Below, in pieces: positions 1-13,436 of a DNA stretch of 64,000 nucleotides. Positions within the stretch are counted from its first letter, which is position 1; every line of letters begins with the position of its first letter. A program made the translations under genes and the position numbers. Source of the DNA: Papio anubis (lineage: Eukaryota; Chordata; Mammalia; Primates; Cercopithecidae). Location of the stretch: the NCBI RefSeq assembly GCF_008728515.1, contig NW_022166823.1, forward strand, positions 62,001 through 126,000, written 5' to 3'. Below the pieces are notes generated by a model, which was not told the DNA's origin, searched no databases, and was given only the letters and a program-made list of their open reading frames with translations.

Positions 1-1020
1 CCTGAAGATGTGATCTCTGAGTGAAGCCCTTCCCACACACCTCACATTTATAAGGTTTCTCTCCAGTGTGAACTCTGCAATGAATGTTAAGATCTGTGCT
101 ACGACTGAAGCCCTTCCCACAACTGTCACATCTATAGGGCTTCTCTCCTGTGTGAATAGGCAAATGAGCATAAAGATGTGAGCTCTGATTAAAGCTCTTA
201 CCACACTCGTGGCATGTATAGGGTTTCTCCCCTGTGTGGACTCTCTGATGAGTTTGCAGATTTGAGCTCTGACTGAAACCTTTACCACATTCATGACACC
301 AGTAGCGTTTTTTTCCAGTACGAACACTTTGTTGAACAGGAATACGTGAGGTATGACTAGTGTCCTTCTCGTGCGTACTATACGCTGGAGACTTCTTTCT
401 CAAGTGTACCTGCTTATGAAATTCGAGACTGGAGCTATCATTGAAGGCTTCTTCACATTCATTACCCTGGTAGGTTTTCTGTCCTGTGTGAACACTACAC
501 TGGGTAAGAGATGATACCTTTAGGGTATCTTTACCACAGTCACTATTGCTGTGCGCTTTATCTCTTTTGTGCAGTATCTTATCATCACGGTGGCGTGAAA
601 TGCAACTGAAAATGTCAACATATGGAGCGAATATACATAATTGGTTTTTCATCTGAGTCTGCTTACAACTTCTCTGATAATTCTGTGTCTCATTCAGATA
701 TATTTTACTCCAAGAATTCGGAACTTTCCCAGTTGGAAATTCGTGATTTTCAATGATCCTGGAATGATCCCCTACGTGATTCACTAGAAGGCTGTCATCC
801 ACAGAAGCTTGAACAGATTCTCCTGCTCCCACCTGACAGGGGGAATCATGGTGCTTGGGGAACTCAGAGCTCTTTCCTTCAATATTTATCATGGAGTCTT
901 GACTTCTGGCTAATTTACTCACAACATGTCTCTTGATTTGCCAGCATGAAAGCTCTCCCAGTGAAAAGCACCTTAATCCTGCTTTGTGAAGAGTCGCCAT
1001 CTCGTTTTGATTCCTGTCTC
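1..1020 (-). CDS. ZNF235: ZNF235 exon 5 (linker and first zinc fingers), partial
   Basis: The acceptor AG is at 1022-1021, after a pyrimidine-rich tract, and the exon begins by completing the glycine codon split from exon 4. It opens with DRNQNEMATLHKAG, then a linker with remnants of fingers (for example a CEEAFNDSSSLEFH stretch lacking the normal spacing). The first intact finger starts YWCHECGKGF at 304. The TGEKPY linkers between fingers are conserved. The reading frame runs open off base 1. Confidence 0.9.
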
Positions 1021-4000
1021 CTGAAAGGATAGAGAGAATAAGGAATAAAGGACCAGAGACTGACATTAGCAAAGTAGAGAAATTAAGAAGACCTAAGCTC
1101 TAATTTTCCCCATGGAAATGTTAAAAAAACTAGACTGGCTGAAATAAATTTATAGGAGCTCCGAAAAGCAGCTGCAACCAAGAGAACACTAAATTTTTTT
1201 AAAAGCCATATTTAAGATAGAAAATTTGAGATCAGCCCAGGGTGAGTGCTTAAGGTATATCGTGGGTCTTTTCTGAGTATGTGTCTTGCTGTCTGTGTGT
1301 ATTCTCCAGTATACACAACTCCAAAATGAATGCTTTGTCCAGATGTTTCCAAATTTTACACATAGTTCCTTCGGTATCGGGCTTTAGTTCGTGATGGAAA
1401 TTTTCAGCTTATCTTTACCATCATGGATTTTCTTGGATTTTATGGCCTGTGGAAACACAGAACTACAGATCTAAGAATAGGACAGGGGGTAGAAACCAGC
1501 CAGCTGCAGAGCAACAAAATGATATCTCAGTAAGTACCTGGAAAGGAAAAATTGACTTCCTTGCCTATGAGAATGGTAAATTAAAAGTCACCTCTTCTTT
1601 GGCTACAGGAACTGAATCATAAGTAGCAACTACATAAATCAGGCAAAATACATGCCTCAATTATAGGCTCTCATTATACAACCTGCACAGTTAGAAATGT
1701 GCTCAAAATAACTGATAGACAAATCCATATTTATAGCTGGAGATTTCAATACCGCTTTCCAACAGCTAGTAAAGCAAGTAGGAAGATGCATGGTGGCACT
1801 CATGTAACCCAGTCCATGCTGTGAAATGGACAGCTGCCCTGGCCCCTTGGGGGTCAGAAGTCACCATGCCAAGGACTGTGTGAAGGGCACTAAGTTCCAC
1901 TGGGACCCAAGCTCCAGTTCTTGAGAAGCCAAGAGGAGGGAGCATCAGACTTCCTTCCAAACAGTGGTGCTGGTAGCCTCCAAGTCTCTTCCTCCAGGCC
2001 GCCTGTGGATATGCCATCCAGAAACCAGTCCAGCCCAGCCAAGATGATGACCTGTGCCCTTGTACGCTGCTCAAAGACTACCAGAACTTTCCCAGAGTTG
2101 AGAAGGTTGATGACGCTGTGAAGACACTTGTCTTTGGAGATGGCTAACCAGTAGAAGCCAAAAATTAAGCCGAATAGTTCATAAAAAAGGACATGGCAAG
2201 CCCTGAGGACACCAGTTCCCCAGAGACTAGAATTATTGACTTGAACATCAAGGTCCACGGTTTTTTTTTTTTCTTTTGAAATGGAGTTTTGCTCTGCCCC
2301 TCAGGCTGGAGTGCAGTGGCACGATTTCGGCTGACTACAACCCCTGCCTCCTGGGTTCAAGTGATCCTCCCACCTCAGCCTCCCAAAGTGCTGGGATTAC
2401 AGGCGTGAGTCACTGCGCCTGGCCAAGATCTGCAGTTACGAAAAACACATGCCGATACATTGAAAGGACAAAGCCCACAAATGCTATCTGCTGATGAACA
2501 TCAACCAGAGGAAAAAGATGCTCAAAAACCTCCATAAGACCTATTATGACAACTCTGGGAAGACATGTAGGGAACTGGGGACTGAAGACACCTTTCCCCT
2601 CTGAATTATTAAACAGCCCACTGACCGTGGCTTTTGACTAAGAAGGCTCTGTGAATCCAGGTTTTCCAGAATGCACAAAAGCTGAAGAAACAAAAAAAGT
2701 CTTAGCTGCAGCAGCGGCAGCAGCAGCAGCCAGACAATAAAACAAAACAAAAACAATCAATTATGTTAAAAAGCAAACACAACCAAAAACAAGTAGGTAA
2801 TAAGTGAAGATATAGGCTTGAAGCAATATTATCAACCAAGTTGACTACTTGGCCTTTACAGGACACTCTATCCAATAAGAGCAGAAAATGTTATTTTCAG
2901 GTGTACATGGAACATACTCCAAGACAGACCATATTCTAGGCCATAAAACAAGTTCTAACAGAAGCAAAAGGAGTCAAGTCATACAAAGGGTATTCTAACC
3001 ACAACTGATTTAAATCAGAAATTAAGAATAGAAACATCTCTGCAAAATCTTCAAATATTCAGAGAATAAACAACATACTTCTAAATAAACTGTGGATCAA
3101 AAATAATTCAAAACTTTAGAAATTGAGTGAAAATAAAAAACCAACATATCAAAATTTCTACTTAAAGCAAAATTTATAAAGCAGAAATGTGTCAAAGAAA
3201 CTAAAAACACAAGAACAAATTAAATGCAAAGTAAGCATAAACAGAAAATAAGAGAAATAGCTAGTTCTTTGAAAAGAACAATAAATAAACTCTAGCATGC
3301 ATGATAAAAACAGAAAGAAGATACAAATTACAAATATCAGTAATGAAAGGTGACATAATTATAGATCCTGTATACATTATTAAAAAGATAAAGGACTTAT
3401 GAATTTTATGGCAATAAATGCAACAATGCAGATGAAATGGACAAATTTCTTTAAACACACAAAATAAGTTTACTTGAGAACATACAGATAATCTGAATAG
3501 CCCTTATCTACCAAAGAAATAGAATTCATACTTACAAACGTTTCCACAAACAAAACTTGAGGCTTACAGAGCTTCATCTATGAATTTCACTAAACATTTA
3601 AGGAAGAAACAATACCAATGCTAGACAAACTCTTCCAGAAAAATGAAAAGCTGTAAATACTTCTCAACACATTTTAGGAAGCCAGCATTATTCTAACACC
3701 AAAATAAGACAAACACATTCCAAGAAAAGACAACTACAGACTAATATTCCTAATGAACATATTTATAAAATTCTTAACAGAATGTTATCAAATCAGATCT
3801 AACAATGTATAAAAAGGATAAATCACGACAAAGTAGTGATTATCTCAAGATAATCACTACTGATTTAACATTCTAAAATTAGACCTAAATGCTTCCCTCA
3901 GAAAATCAGAAACAACGCAAGTATATCCACTCTCGCCACCTTTATTCAACATTACTGAAAGTTCTAGTCAGTGTAGTAAAACAGGAAAAAAACAACATAA

Positions 4001-7000
4001 AAGAAATACAGATCATAAGGGAAAAAATGAGCCAGATAAATAATTTGAAATACTAATTTTAAGGAAGCTCAATGAGATACAAAAGAAATTTGAAAAGCAA
4101 TACAAAAAATCAATTCAGGATATCAATGAGAAATTTACCAAAGAGAAAGAGATAGATAACTTTTTTAAAAAGCCAAACGAATAAAAACTTCTGGAAATGA
4201 AAAAATCACTGAAGAAATTACAAAATACAGTTGAAAGCATTTACAATAGACTAAACAAGCAGAAGAAAGAATCTCAGTACTTGAAGACAGGTCTTTTGAA
4301 TTAATTTAGTCAGACAAAAGTAAAGAAAAAAGAATAAAGAAGAAAAAACAAAGCTTTAAGAAGTATGAAACTACATAAAGCAACCAAACCTACGAATCAT
4401 AGGTATTCCTGAGGGAGAAGAAAAAGTAAAAAGTTTGGAAAACTAGTTAAGGAAATAATTGAGGAAAACTTCCTAATCTAGCAAGAGCTTTAGACATCCA
4501 GATAAAAGAGATCTAATGAACTCCAGGAAAATACATTGCAAGATGGAACTCACCACAGCACACAGTCATCAGACTAAGGTTTATATAAAGGATAAAATCC
4601 TAAAATCGGCAAGAGAAAAGTGTCTAGTCACCTGTAAAGGAAGCTCCATCAGATGATTCAACTTGTAGAAACCTTACAAGCCAGAAGAGATTGGGATTCT
4701 ATTTTCAAGTTACTTCAAAAAACAAAAAAATTGTGTATCCTACTAGAATAAGCTCTATAAATGAAGGAAAAATAAGCCTTCCCCAAATAAACACTGAGGG
4801 AGTTTGTCACCACTAGACCAGCTCTACAGGGAATGCTCAAATGAGTTCTAACCATGAAAACAAAAGGTTGATACTTGCCATCATAAAAGACACAAAAGTA
4901 TAAAACTCGCAGGCCTTATAAAATAATTACACAAAGAAAGAAGATAAAGAAATCAAATGGCAACATAACTCATCTTACTGATAAAGACACAGACTGAAGG
5001 TAAAGAGGTAGAAAAAGATATTCCATGCAAATGGAAACCAGAAACAAGCAGGAGTAGCTATTTTTAGATCAGATAAAAAAAAGACTTTAAATCAACAGCA
5101 GTAAAAAAAAGACAAAGAAGGTCATTACGTAATGATAAAGGGATCAATAAACAAGTAAGATATAACAATCCTAAATATATACACACCCAACATCAGGGCA
5201 CCCAAATTCATAAAACAAGTATTATTAGACCTAAAAAAATACACAGCAATACAATAACAGTGGGGGACCTCAACACCCCACAGACACCACTAAATAGACG
5301 ACTGAGACAGAAAATCAACAAAGAAACACTGGACTTAAATTTTAGGTCAAATGGAGCTAACAGATATTTACAGAACATTCTACCCAACAGCAGAATATAC
5401 ACTTTTCTGATTAGTGCATGGATTAGGTCACAAAACAAGTCTCACTACATTTTTAAAAACCAAAATCATACCAACTATCTTCTCATACCTCAGAATAAAA
5501 CTAGAAATCAATTCCAAGAAGAACTCTAGAAACTATACAAATACATGAAAATTAAACATCATCCTAAACAATCTTTGGGTTAATGACAAAATTAAGACAA
5601 ATTTTTAGATTTCTTGAAATGAATGAAAATGAAAATACAATATACCAAAGCAAAAGCAGTGCTAAGAGGGAGGTTTATAGCGTTAAATGTCTACATTTAA
5701 AAAAAAAAAAAAAAAAGATAAAAAATTAACAACCTTATGTCTCACCTCCAGGAACTAGAAAAACAAGAACAATCCAAACCTAAAGCTAGCAGAAGAAAGA
5801 TAACAAAGACCACAGCAGAATGAAATAAAATAGAGAACCAAGGAACCATACAAAGGATCAATGAAATGAAAAGCTTGTTTTTATCTTTGAAAAGATAAAA
5901 CTGATAAACTGACAGTAAGACTAGCCAAAAAAAGAGAAGATCCAAATAAACATAATCAGAAATGAATAAGGAGACATTACAACTAATACTATAGAAATAC
6001 AAAACATGATCAGAGACTATTACGAACAATATACTTGAAAACTAGAAATTCTAGAGAAAATGAACTAATTCCTGGAAACATACAACCTCCCAAGATTGAA
6101 CCAGGAAGAAACAGAAATCCTGAACAGACCAGTAATGAGCAGTGAGATTGAATCAGCAATGCAAAACCTCCCAAGAACAAAAAAGCCCAGGACTAGACAA
6201 ATGTACAGTGGAATTCCACAAAAGGAACAAAGAACTGGTATCAATTCTACTAAAACTCTTCCAAAAAATCTAAGAGGAGAGAATCCTCCCTAACTCATTC
6301 TACAAAGCCAGTATCGCTCTGACACCAAAGTCAGACAAAGACACAACAAAAAGAGAAAACTACAGAGCAATATCCCTGATGAACGTAGATGCAAAAATCC
6401 TCCAAAAATAAACACAACCCCCCCCAAAACACCCCAAACCAAATATAATAGCACATCAAAAAGATAAGCCACCACGATCAAGTGGGTTTTATTCCAAGGA
6501 TGCAAGAATGGTTCAACATACACAAACCAATAAATGTGATTAAGTCTATAAACAGAATTAAAAATCACATGATCATCTCAACAGATATGGAAAACCATTT
6601 GACAAAATTCAGCGTCCTCTCATGATAAAAACCTTCGACAAACTAGGCACAGAAGAAACATACTTCAAAATAATAAAAGTCATATATGACAACCCATAGG
6701 TAACATGCTGAATGGGGAAAAGCTAAAAGCATTCCCCCTAAGAACTGGAATAAAACAAGAATTGCCCACTTTCACCACTCCTACTCCACATAGCACTGGA
6801 AGTCCTAGGAAAAGTAATCAGGCAAGAGAAAGGCAGAAAACTATCTAAATTGGAAAAAAGAGTAAGTCATTTAGTATCTGTTTTCTGACAATCTGATCGT
6901 ATACCTACAAATCCCTAAAGACTCCTCCAAGAGAATCTTAGATTTGATAAATGACTTCAGTAAAGTTTCAGGATTAAAAAAATCAATATACAAAAGTCAG

Positions 7001-10000
7001 TAGCATTTCTATACAACAATAATGATCAGGTTAAAAACCAAATCAAGAACATAATCCAATTTATAATATCTACAAAAAAAATTAAAATACCTAGGAATGT
7101 ATTTAACCAAGGAGGGGAAAGCGCTAACCAAGGAAAATTATGAAACAATAATGAAAGAAGTTGCAGATGACATTAAAAAAATGGAAAAATATCCCATGCT
7201 CATGGATCAGCAGAATCGATATTGTTAAAATGACCATACTGCCCAAAGCAATCTACAAATTCAGTGCAATGGCTATCTAAATACTAATGTCATTTTTCAC
7301 AGAATGAGAAAAAACAATTCTAAAATTCATATGGAAACATAAAAGAGCCTAAATAGACAAAGCAATCCTAAGCAAATAACAAAGCTGGAGGCATTATATT
7401 ATTTGACTTCAAATTACACTACACAGCTCTAAGTAACCAAAACAGCACGGTGCTGATATAAAAATAGATACATAGATCAATGGAATAGAAAAGAGAACCC
7501 AGAAATAAGTCACATACCTATAGCCAACTGATCTTTGACAAAGTTGACAAAAACATACACTGGGGAAAGGACATCCTATTGAGTAAATGGTGCTATTTAA
7601 TCCATCTTGAGTTCATTATCTGAGATCTCCTGAGATCCATGACAGATTTTAGTAATAGCCATTCTGACGGGTATAAGATGATATCTCACTATTGTTTTAA
7701 TTTGCATTTCTAGAAATCACTGGTGATTTCAACCACAGGAGACAACCTGAAAAAGCTCCAAGTGATCAAAGTAGAAACAACTTGGTAACAAAATAAACAA
7801 TGCAATACTGGATTATAACACAAAGTATACAATAAATACATATGAGCCCATACTGCTTACAGAATGGATATTAAGTGACAATAAGGAATTACTGTTGTAG
7901 ATAGACACTGATAAATCTATGGGTGATAAGACATTCTCCAGAAAAAAATATGACATTCTCCAGAAGAAAACAGAAGGGAATAGAAAAAACAGGAACACTG
8001 GAAAGTTGATAACTGCTAAGACAGTATGGATATACAGTTTGTGGCATTATTTACTTTTCTATGTTTTTTAAGTTTTCAAAATAAAAAGTTTAAAGTCATA
8101 GAAAGGAAAACAAATAGGTCATCCAAATTATGTGTATGTTGGGGGAAGGGTGGAGAAGCAGAAATTATCCATTTAAACTATCAAGTCAATTTTCATTAAC
8201 AGAAAAAGATGTAAAATGAATGTTAAAACTGAACTGAATGGTGGCATTACAAATGGTATCCTACTAAGTCATTTTTATCACATATCTCCCTCAGTTTGGT
8301 GGATTATATGATATCTTAACAAAGGACATAAGCAATTTTAGAATTAATCAAAGTTCTATGTTTTATACATTTCTGAAGTATATGGAAATATATACATGTA
8401 GACTATGATTATACAGAACACTCCACCCAGTAACAGCAGAATACACATTTTTCTGAAGTACATGCAGAACATTCTCTAGGATACTCCATATGTTAAACTA
8501 CAAAAAAGCTTTAATAAATATAAAAAGATTAAAATCACACAAAGTATCTCTGCTGATCAAAATGAAATGAAACTAGCAATGAACAGCAGAACAAAACCTG
8601 AAAATTCCATAAATATGTGAAAATTAATACACAAACAACCAACAGATCAAAGAAGAAATCACAGGGGAAATTAAAAAATATCTTGGGATAAATGAAAACA
8701 AATCCACTGCAAAAACAGTGCTAAGGGGGAAATTTATAGCTATAAATGCTTACAAAGAAAAGGAAGAAAGGTCTCAAATCAACATCATAACCTTACACCT
8801 TAAGGAACTGAAAAAAATAACAAGCCATTGCCATTGCCGAGACCAAGATGGCTGCAAGACTTGCTGCCTTCTTCAAGAATGCCTGGGCCAGAGTCGGTGC
8901 TGGTTGTGTCCTTCACCATTGCAGGCCACGCTATAATTCTGCCCCCACTCAGCCCCTACACCAAGTACGCCATCATGATCAACCAGGCCACACCCTACAA
9001 TTACCCAATGCCTGTCTGAGATGATGGCAGTGTGCCTGGTGCCTGGTGTCCAGCCAACCCCAGGACTCCTAGGGCCCAAGCCTGGAGTGGCTGAAGAAAC
9101 TGTGAGCACCTCCACTGACAGGGAGGAGGACCCTCCCCAGTGGCTTCCAGTAAAAATGTGAAAACCAAAAAACAAAACCAAATTAAACCCAATGCTGACA
9201 AAAGAAAGGAATCTAATCTTTTTTTTTTTTTTGAGACAGAGTTCCGCTTTTGTTGCCCAGGCTGGAGTGCAATGGTGTGATCTCAGCTCACCGCAACTTC
9301 TGCCTCCCGGGTTCAAACGATTCTCCTGCCTCAGCCTCCCGAGTAGCTGGGATTACAGGCATGTGCCACCATGCCCAGCTAATTTTATATTTTTAGTAGA
9401 GGCAGTGTTTCTCCATGTTGGTCAGGCTGGTCTCAAACTCCCAACCTCAGGTGATCTGCCTACCTTGGCCTCCCAAAGTGCTAGGATTACAGGCATGAGC
9501 CACCATGCCCGGCCAGGAATCAAATCTTATGAAGATAAGAGCAAAAATAAATAAAATTGAGAATAAAGGATAGAGAAAATAAAACAAGAGTTGGCTCCTT
9601 GAAAATATCAATAAAATTGACATTTAGCTACATTGACTAAGAAAAAATAGACTCAAATAACTAAAATCAGAAGTGAAAGTTGGTATATTACTACTGAGTT
9701 TATAGAAACAAAAGGATAAGAGAGTATCATGAACAGTTGTATGCCAACAAATTAGATAACCTAGATGAAATGAACAAATTCTCAGAAACCCACAACCTAA
9801 CACTGAATCAGGAAGAAACAGAATATATGAATAGACCTATACCTACAAAGGATATTGAATCAGTGATAAAAAACCTCCTAGCAAAGTCCTGGACTTTCAC
9901 AAGTGATTTCTATTAGACATCTGAAGAATTATTAGCACCAATTCATTTTGCTCTTCCAAAAAACTGAAGAGAGGGGGAATACTTCCTAGTTCATTCTATG

Positions 10001-13000
10001 AGACCAGGATTCCCCCAATACCAAATACAAAGATACTATAAGAAAAGGAAACTACAGACCAATGTCCCTTATGAACACTGATATAAATATCCTCAACAAA
10101 ATCCTAGTAAAGAGAGTTCAGCAGCATATTAAAAGAATTACACCATGACCAAATGAGATTTAGTTCTGGAATGCAAGGATGGTGTAACATATGAAAACCA
10201 ATCAATGTAATATACCACACCAACAGAATGAAGAAGAAAACACATGATCATCTCAATTGATGTAGAAAAAGCATTTTACAAAATTAAAAATCTTTTCATG
10301 ATAAAAATATTTAAAACAGGAATAGAAAAAATCTAACTCAACATAATAAAGGCCATACATTAAAAACCCACAGCAAACATCATATTCAATGGTGAAAAAT
10401 GGAAAGCTTTTCTTCTAGTACCAGAACAAGGCAAGGATGCCCACTTTTACCATTTCTATTCAACACGATAGTACTGAAAGTTCTAGTCAGAGATATTATG
10501 CAAGAAAAATAAAGAAAAGTCATCTAAATTGGAAAGGAAAATGTAAAATTATCTTTGTTCACAAAAGATGTATGTAGAAACCCTAAAGATTACAGAAAAA
10601 ACCTGTTACCAATTAAATATTGTTACCAAAATCACCCAAAGCAATCTATAGATTTAATGCAATCCCTATTAAAATCCCAATTTCTTCTTTGCAGAAATAC
10701 AAAAACTCATCCTAAAACTCACATGTAATTGCAGGAGACCACAAATAGCCAAAACAATCTTGAAAAGAAGAAAAAATACGGAGGAATCTTTTTTCCTTTC
10801 TGATTTCAAAACTTATTATAAAGCTACATTAACCAAAACTGTCATAAAGACATATAGGCCAAAGGAACAGACTAGAGAACTCAGAAATAAACTCTTGCAT
10901 GTAGGGCCAAATCATTTCTGATAATGCTGCCAAGACCATTCAACGACGAAAGGACAGTCTTTTCAACAAATGGGGCTGGGAAAACTGGATATCCACATGC
11001 AAAAGAACGAAGGTCAACCCTTACCTTACACAAAGATCAACTCAAAATGCATCAAAGCCCTAAATGTAAGAGCGAAAACTGGCTGGGTGTGGTGGCTCAC
11101 GCCTGTAATCCTAGCACTTTGGGAGGCCGAGGCGGGTGGATCATGAGGTCAGGAGTTCGAGACCAGCCTAGTGAAGATGGTGAAACCCCGTCTCTACTAA
11201 AAGTAAAAAAACAATTAGGCAGGCGTGGTGGCAGGTGCCTGTAATCTGAGCTACTCGGGAGGCTGAGGCAGGAGAATGGCTTGAACCCAGGAGGAGGAGG
11301 TTGCAGTGAGCTGAGATCGTGCCACTGCACTCCAGCCTGGGCAACAGAGTAAGACTCCGTCTCAAAAAAAAAGAGAAAAAAAATGAAAACCACACAACTT
11401 CTAGAAGAAACCATATGGCGAAAGCTTCACAATGCTGGATTTTATAGTCTCTTGGATGTGACAACAAAAGCACAGGCAATAAAAGAAAAAAACAGACAAA
11501 CTAGACTTCATGAAAACTAAAAACTTTTTTTTTTTTTTTTTTTGAGATGGAGTCTCACTCTGTAGCCCAGGCTGGAGTGCAGGGGCGTGATCTTGGCTCA
11601 CTGCAACCTCCACCTCCTGGGTTCAAGCAATTCTCCTACCTCAACCTCCCAAGTAGCTGGGATTACAGGTGCCCGCCACCATGCCTGGCTAATTTTCTTT
11701 ATTTTTAGTAGAGACAGGGTTTCACCATCTCAGGCTGGTCTCCAACTCCTGACCTCGTGATCCACCCACCTCGGCCTCCCTAAGTGCTAGGATTACAGGT
11801 GTGAGCCACCACGCCCAACATAAACTTTTTATATCAAAAGACACTGTATCCACAGGGTAAAAAGGGCAACAACCAGAAAGGAGGAAAAGATTTTCAACTC
11901 ATACATCTGATAAGGAACTAACATCCAGAATATATAGAGAACTTCCAAAACTCAGCAACAAAAAAACCTGATTCAAAAATGTACAATGGACTTGAACACA
12001 TATTTCTCCGAAGAGGATATATTAATACAAATGGCCAATAAGCATATGACAAGGTGCTCAACATCACTAATCATTGGGGAAATGCAAATCAAAACCACAA
12101 TGAGACACCACTTCAAACCCATTCAGACGGATATTATTTAAAAAAAAAAAAAAAAAAAAACAGAAAATAACAAGTGTTGGTGAGGATGTGGAGAAATTAG
12201 AAACCTTGTGCACTGCTAGTGGAAATGTAAAATGGTGCTGCTGTTGTGGAAAACAGTGTTCAAGGGTCAACTGTACTATAATGAAATATTATTCAGCCAT
12301 AAAAAAGAGGAAAATTCTGACACATGCTACAACATAGATGAACCTCAAAGATATTAGGCTAAGGGAAATAAGCCAGACACAAGAGGGCAAATATATAATT
12401 CCACTTGAGTACGTGGAATGGTCAAATTCAGAGTCATAAAGTAGAACAATGGTTAACTGGTGCTGGAGAGAGAGGTGGAATGTGGAGTCATTGTTTAACG
12501 GGTACAGAGTTTCGTTATGAACAACGAAAAACTTTTGGAGATGGATCGTGGTAATGGCTACACAACAATGTAAATGTACTTAATGTCACTATATACTCAA
12601 AAATGGTTAAAATGTTAAAGTTTTATGTTATATATATTTTACCACAATTAAAAAATAAATATATGTGAATAAGCCTTGGTGGTATAGTGCTTACACATAA
12701 ATTCAGGCAAATTAAGGACATGGAGAGTGAAGGGAAGATGGAATTTTTTTTTTTTTTTGAGACAGAGTCTCGCTCTATTGCCCAGGCTGGAGTGCAGCAG
12801 CGTGATCTTGGCTCACTGCAAGCTCTGCCTCCCGGGTTCATGCCATTCTCCTGCCTCAGCCTCCTGAGTAGCTGGGACTACAGGCACCTGCCACCACACC
12901 CAGCTAATTTTTTTTTTGTAGTTTTAGTAGAGATGAGGTTTCACCGTGTTAGCCAGGATAGTCTCAATATCCTGACCTCGTGATCTGCCCACCTTGGCCT

Positions 13001-13397
13001 CCCAAAGTGCTGAGATTACAGGCATGAGCCACTGCACCCGGCCAGAAGATGATATTTTAAGAAAGCCTCTCATGAAATGACTTCTGAGCAGAGGTATGAA
13101 TGAAATAAGGAAGAGGGGCTGGGCGCAGTGGCTCACGTCTATAATCCCAGCATTTTGGAGAGGCTGAAGTGGGCAGATTGCTTGAGTCCAGGAGTTCAGG
13201 AGCAGCCTGGACAACATGGGGAAACCCTGTCTGTACAAAAAATACAAAAATTAGCCGGGTGTGGTGGTGTGCACCTGTAGTTCCAGCTACTCAGAAGGTT
13301 GAGGTGGGAGGATCGCTTGAGCACAGGAGATGGAGATTGCAGTGAGTGGAGACTGTGTCACTGCACTCCAGCCTGGGCAACAGAGTGCGACCCTATC

Positions 13398-13436
<39 letters not shown>

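Larger units (their letters stand above)
8400..12665 (+). mobile_element. L1 element with nested pseudogene and Alus
   Basis: A sense L1 ORF2 running to the 3' end, with the terminal AATGGTTAAAATG segment near 12600 and an A-rich tail. It is interrupted by the NDUFA3 retrocopy and three Alus. The broken L1 sequence resumes across each insertion. Confidence 0.8.

Noticed and set aside
2706..2732. GCA/CAG repeat as an expandable triplet locus
   Set aside because: It is short, impure and explained by the alanine tract of the MRPS15 pseudogene.
9192..9554. Alu-derived frames of 90-150 codons here and at 8873, 11097, 34716, 56640, 58796 and 62432
   Set aside because: Typical open stretches of Alu in either orientation; no splice context supports exonisation.
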